Source: Copromyces sp. CBS 386.78
Lineage: Eukaryota; Ascomycota; Sordariomycetes; Sordariales; Sordariaceae
Length of the DNA: 64,000 nucleotides
Direction: 5' to 3'
Assembly (NCBI GenBank): GCA_030685235.1
Contig: MU839219.1
Coordinates: 50,551-114,550 of the forward strand
In this document: piece by piece, positions 59,912-64,000 of the stretch
Layout: every line of letters starts with the position of its first letter
How positions within the stretch are numbered: position 1 is the stretch's first letter
Notes under the pieces: generated by a model
Database searches by the model: none
Seen by the model: only the letters and a program-made list of their open reading frames with translations
What the model was told of the DNA's origin: nothing
Program-made: the position numbers and the translations under genes

Positions 59912-62900
59912 TAATTTAAAAATAATTAGCTACCTCTAAAGTTTTAAAGAATTCTTTTTTCTAAGCTTCCGAAAAGTTAGGAGGGTATAGTTTAGCCGGT
60001 TTTATATTTATACGTAAATAAAAGTTGTAATTAGCGTAAAACGGGCTAATTCCTATAATTTTAAAGATTATATTATTATAGGCGAATTTAATTAAAGGTA
60101 ATTAATCTATTTAATCGTCTTACGCCTAATTAATATAAAATCGAAAGTATTATTCTATTTCAACGTTAATCTTTTTTATTTAATTATTAGTTTAAAAATA
60201 GAAAATTAAAGATAGTTTTACCGTAACCCCTAGCCGTTTATAAAAGGTTTTTTAAAATACTAAAATAAATTGTAAACCTCTATTTAAAATAATATTATTT
60301 AATAAATTGTAAATACTTTAAATTCTTTTAATAAACTGTTCAACTAATTTATTAATTTTTAAAGTTTCTATTAATATATAGTACTATATTTTCATAAGTC
60401 GGTTAACGACTACTATAATATACTTATAAGTTCTTCCTCTCCTAATATAAAGTATTATAAATATAATATAATTAATTAAAATTTATAATTATAATTTAAA
60501 AGGTATTAAGAATAGTTTTAAAATTCCCGCTAGTAAATACCTAGAAGACTTCGTCTTTATATAAATTAAATAAACCTTATAGAATTCTTTAATTAATTAA
60601 TATATTTTAAATTAATAGTAAAAGTGTTTAAAAATTTCGTACGTCCTTTCTTTACCCGAGTAACCTTTTAATTTAATTATATATATTTTATAAATTAATT
60701 AAAATTAAGTTTCCTTATTATTAAAATTGATAAGTATACGTTTTTCTGTATCTTTCTTTTAATAAATTCGGCCTATTTATATTAAATACTTTACGAAAGC
60801 GATTTTAAAATACTTTATTACTTTTAAAGTTTATTTTTATTATCCGTCCTTTTATAAATACAAAATTATTTCCTATATTAAATTTAATTTAATATAATTA
60901 TTATTAATAAAGTCGTCGGTAAATTTAATAATATTAAATTTACAAAAATTAAAATTATTAAAATTTAAATTTTAATTATAGAGGTTTATATTATAATTTA
61001 TATAGTAGACCTCCTCTATCTTACTTAAGTATAAGTAAGTTATATTTATAGGTTTATCGTTAAAAAATACCGGGTTAAAAAAATTTAAAATAATTAATAA
61101 TTTCTTTCGTATTATTAACCTTTCGTCGTTACTAAATTATAATTTATTTTCTAGCTTCCTACTTAACGTATTTAACTATATATTTGCCGTTCCTTACTTA
61201 TATATAATACGAAAATTAAAGTAGTTAAGAAATTCGGACTATTTTATATATTTAAGGGTAAATTGCTTTAATAATATAAAAATCTTAAGGTTTTTATAGT
61301 CGGTAATAATATCGATTTATTTTTATATTCCTTCTAATTTAAGGCTCTATTCTTTAAACACTTTAACGATAATTAGTAATTCTTTATTATAAATATTATA
61401 ATTATATTTTTAAACGCTATATTTAGTTAAAAAGTACGCTATTAGGTAAAAGACGCTGTTATCGCCCTATTATAATAATGTACCCCTTAATATTTAATTA
61501 GACGCGTCGGTCTTAATAATGGTCCGCTTATTCTAATTAAAGATTTTTAAGACTAATATTAATATAAAGGCTATTTTAAATTCGTCGAATACTTTTTAAT
61601 ATTTAATATTTTATTATTAATCTTTTATTACTATTTTCTTAGTAAGTTCGTAGAAGGATTTAATTATTTTAAAGAAGTTTTTAATAAAATAATAGTAAAA
61701 GTTAGCGAAATTTAAGAAAGACTATAAAGCCTTTTTGGATTTTAATATTTTTTAAACTATTATTACTTTAATTTTATTTATATTTATTTCGATATTTCCC
61801 GGTATAATAATAAAGTTTAAATATTTAATATATTTAATATAAAATTCGTATTTATTAATATTAATTTAAAGACCGGCCTTTTTTAAACGGGCTAAAATAT
61901 TAATAACGTATTTAATATATTCTTCTTCGTTTTCCGAATAAATTAGGATATTATTGAAATAAGTGATTATAAATTTATTTAATATATTATAAAGGATATT
62001 ATTTATAAAGTATTAGAAGGTTATTAATACGCTTTATAAACCGAATCAATATATTAGTAATTCGTAAAGTCCGAATTATATTATAAATATTGTAAAGTAT
62101 TTGTAACCTTTATATATACGGATACGGTTAAATATTATAATAATATTAAATTTAATAAAGATTTTTATTTTATAAATAATATTTAATATCTTTTTAATAA
62201 GCGGTAATAAGTATTGTATTTTTAAAGTAGTATTATTAATACTTTTATAATTTACGTAAATATAAATACTATTATTTAGCTTCTTTATTAGTATAATTAG
62301 TGATAATATTAGTAATTAGGAAGGCTGGATAAAGTCCTACTTTAAATTATTATCCAACTATTTTTTAATAATATTTGATTTTATTAATAAGAAAGGTCTA
62401 GATTTTAAATACGGTAGTTCCGTATTAGGGATTACTTCGATTTTATAATTATATAAATAGTATTAGGGAAGTTGGCGGGTATCCGCCGGGTTTATTACCT
62501 TCTAATATTTATAATACTAATAGGGTATTTTCGCTTTAATTTACTATTCGGTAATTATAAACTAGTTATACTTTTTTGTAAAATATTCTATTATTTTCTT
62601 TGGAAATTCTATATATATTTATAGGTTTTTCTATAATATTAATTATTATTTCCCTAATATCCCCTTTTAAAATACGTAAGAAGTAATTGAAAATTTATTC
62701 TTTATACTTTATATTATTATTAGTATAAATATTTTTATATATTTAATTTATAATTTAGAACTTCCTAGGGCCCGGTTTATTATTACTAATTGCAATTTCC
62801 GCTTCTATTTATTTTAACGCCTCGTCGATCTCTCTTCTAATTATAATAATAACCTTTAGATTTTCTATTTTAACCGCAAAATTGAAATTAATAGTATTAA

Positions 62901-63195
62901 ATTCAATAATATCGTTTATATTAATAGGAATATTACTAATATTAATTGGCCTTATAAAAAAAAGTATAAAGAATTTCCTTATAGGGTTAACGGTAGGAAT
63001 TTACTATTTACCTATAATTTTATATAGTACGGGTTTAATTGTAGTTTCTAGTTTAAATATAAATTATAAATTATAAATTATTATTATTATTTAATTTCCT
63101 TCTAGTAAATTAATTAATTAGAGGGTTTTAGGATAAAAACCTATAATTTTAATAATCTTTTTAATAAATTTTAATTTTTAATATTAAATAATTTT
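59912..63195 (-). pseudogene. G integrase core, RNase H, RT, protease, gag end
   Basis: On the minus strand the RT box Tyr-Phe-Asn-Asn is at 61950-61961, with the palm continuing to about 62300. RNase H lies about 61100-61500 and the integrase core about 59912-60700, including INVEIEQYFRFYIN-type sequence. The plus-strand hydrophobic ORF at 62882-63076 is the antisense of this element. The RIP load is heavy. Confidence 0.75.
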
Positions 63196-63199
63196 ATAA

Positions 63200-63477
63200 A
63201 TTTAAAATAGCGGATAATTAATTTTATATTCTTCTACTTCTACTTTAGTAATTAATTCTTCCGCTTTTACTTTAACGACTAATTCTTCTACTTTTAGTTT
63301 AATAATTTATCCCTCCGCTTCTGCTTTAATAGTTTATTCTTCTACTTTTATTTTAATAATTTACTCTTTTATATCCGCTTTAATAATTTATATTTCTATT
63401 TTAATCGTTTATTTCTACTCTTCCTTTACTTTAATAGTTTATTCTTCCGGACCCGCTTTAACGGTTTTCTCTTCTAA
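63200..63477 (-). repeat. 30-bp repeats encoding a Lys/Glu/Ala-rich gag segment of G
   Basis: Nine or so units of about 30 bp read on the minus strand as a 10-residue repeat around Val-Lys-Ala-Glu-x-Glu-Glu-Gln, with Gln codons turned to stops. It is probably the charged N-terminal region of G Gag. Confidence 0.65.
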
Positions 63478-64000
63478 TATTGTCTTCCGGCGCGAAATGG
63501 GAAGAATTTATTAAAGCGTAGCTATTATAGGTTTAGAATTAGATTCTACTTATTATAAACGTTAAGATTTTGACGGTCTACTATAAATAATAAACTAGAT
63601 TCTACTTATTATAAACATTAAAATTTTAACGGTCTACTATAAATAATAAGCTGGATTCTACTTATTATAAACGTTAAGATTTTAACGGTCTACTATAAAT
63701 TATAAGCTGGATTCTACTTACTATAAATATTAAAATTTTAATAGTCTATTATAAATAATAAATTGGATTCTATTTACTATAAATATTAAAATTTTAACGG
63801 TCTACTATAAATAATAAATTGGATTCTACTTACTATAAATATTAAGATTTTAATAGTCTACTATAAATAATAAACTGGATTTATTTTTATTTTTATTTTT
63901 ATTTATATTTTTATTTTTATTTTTATTTTTATTTTTATTTTTATTTTTATTTTTATTTTTATTTTTATTTTTATTTTTATTTTTATTTTTATTTTTATTT
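63478..64000 (-). mobile_element. H2: 3' end of a second Helitron, running off the window
   Basis: The first 52 bases match the left end of H1: a 5-base tip, the TCTTCC/GGAAGA hairpin (63483-63505) and the inner repeat AAAGCGTAGCTATTATA at 63513-63529, again 35 bases from the tip. It is inserted after AA in the G gag repeats. The 56-bp tandem repeat follows at about 63540-63877 (six units). The body is outside the window. Confidence 0.78.
63881..64000. repeat. (ATTTTT)n simple repeat
   Basis: A hexanucleotide run with one irregular unit near 63905, continuing to the window edge. Confidence 0.95.

Larger units (their letters stand above)
55287..63477 (-). mobile_element. G: Ty3/gypsy remnant, minus strand, inserted in F
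   Basis: The 3' LTR is at the left (55287-55509), then the integrase end (56320-56874), the LINE L3 insertion, the rest of integrase, RNase H, RT and protease (59912-62800), and gag to 63477, where Helitron H2 enters. The 5' LTR is outside the window. GTAAT before the LTR may be its TSD but cannot be checked. All coding parts are RIPed. Confidence 0.82.

Noticed and set aside
62882..63076. 64-codon hydrophobic plus-strand ORF, membrane-like
   Set aside because: Antisense to the minus-strand gypsy G; AT-rich antisense DNA readily reads as Ile/Leu.

Overview
The window looks like a transposon graveyard from a filamentous ascomycete (Pezizomycotina). I find no intact host gene. The DNA is very AT-rich. 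CpA and TpG are almost absent, TpA is in excess and CpG survives. Nearly every stop in the recognisable reading frames is TAA or TAG at a place where the family has Gln (CAA/CAG). That is the signature of repeat-induced point mutation (RIP). The elements present (chromodomain Ty3/gypsy retrotransposons, a Tad1-like LINE, a fungal Helitron and hAT-like MITEs) and a short TTAGGG tract agree with this. I cannot name the species.

Layout. 1-4475: a LINE on the minus strand (L1). 4476-24488: an old Ty3/gypsy element (A', plus strand), cut by three later insertions: a complete copy of its own family (A, 7695-14992, TSD TATTA), a 439-bp MITE (B1, 15403-15841, 8-bp TSD) and a minus-strand gypsy (C, 16287-23460, TSD GGAGG). 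The A' 3' LTR is broken and runs straight into four telomere-type hexamers and then a second LINE (L2), which points away from L1. L2 carries a 617-bp hAT-like MITE (25730-26346). L2 stops at 27570 and resumes at 52117. Between lies a 24.5-kb minus-strand block, interpreted here as a giant Helitron (H1).

H1 (27571-52116) has a Rep/helicase pseudogene of about 1,900 codons (roughly 43.3-51.3 kb). Its ends carry inverted repeats, a hairpin at the 3' terminus and 56-bp tandem repeats next to it, and it sits inside an A-run (T/T on its coding strand). It also holds two unidentified gene-like remnants and many minisatellites. Three younger elements landed in it: a long-TIR DNA transposon with a tRNA-like SINE inside (about 31.95-32.89 kb), a complete gypsy (D, 33390-40837, TSD GGAGT) and a 2.16-kb gag-only LTR element (E, 46898-49057, TSD GGAGT) that splits the Helitron gene.

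Right of H1 the LINE resumes (52117-53290). It is then interrupted by gypsy F (53291 onward, minus), which carries MITE B2. F is interrupted by gypsy G (55287 onward, minus). G in turn holds a 5'-truncated LINE (L3, 56875-59897, 14-bp TSD) and the end of a second Helitron (H2, from 63478 to the window edge). The relative order is clear: A' < A/C/B1; L2 < H1 < D, E and the TIR element; L2 < F < G < L3 and H2. LTR pairs differ almost only by transitions, and the outer edges of LTRs are much less mutated than their inner edges.
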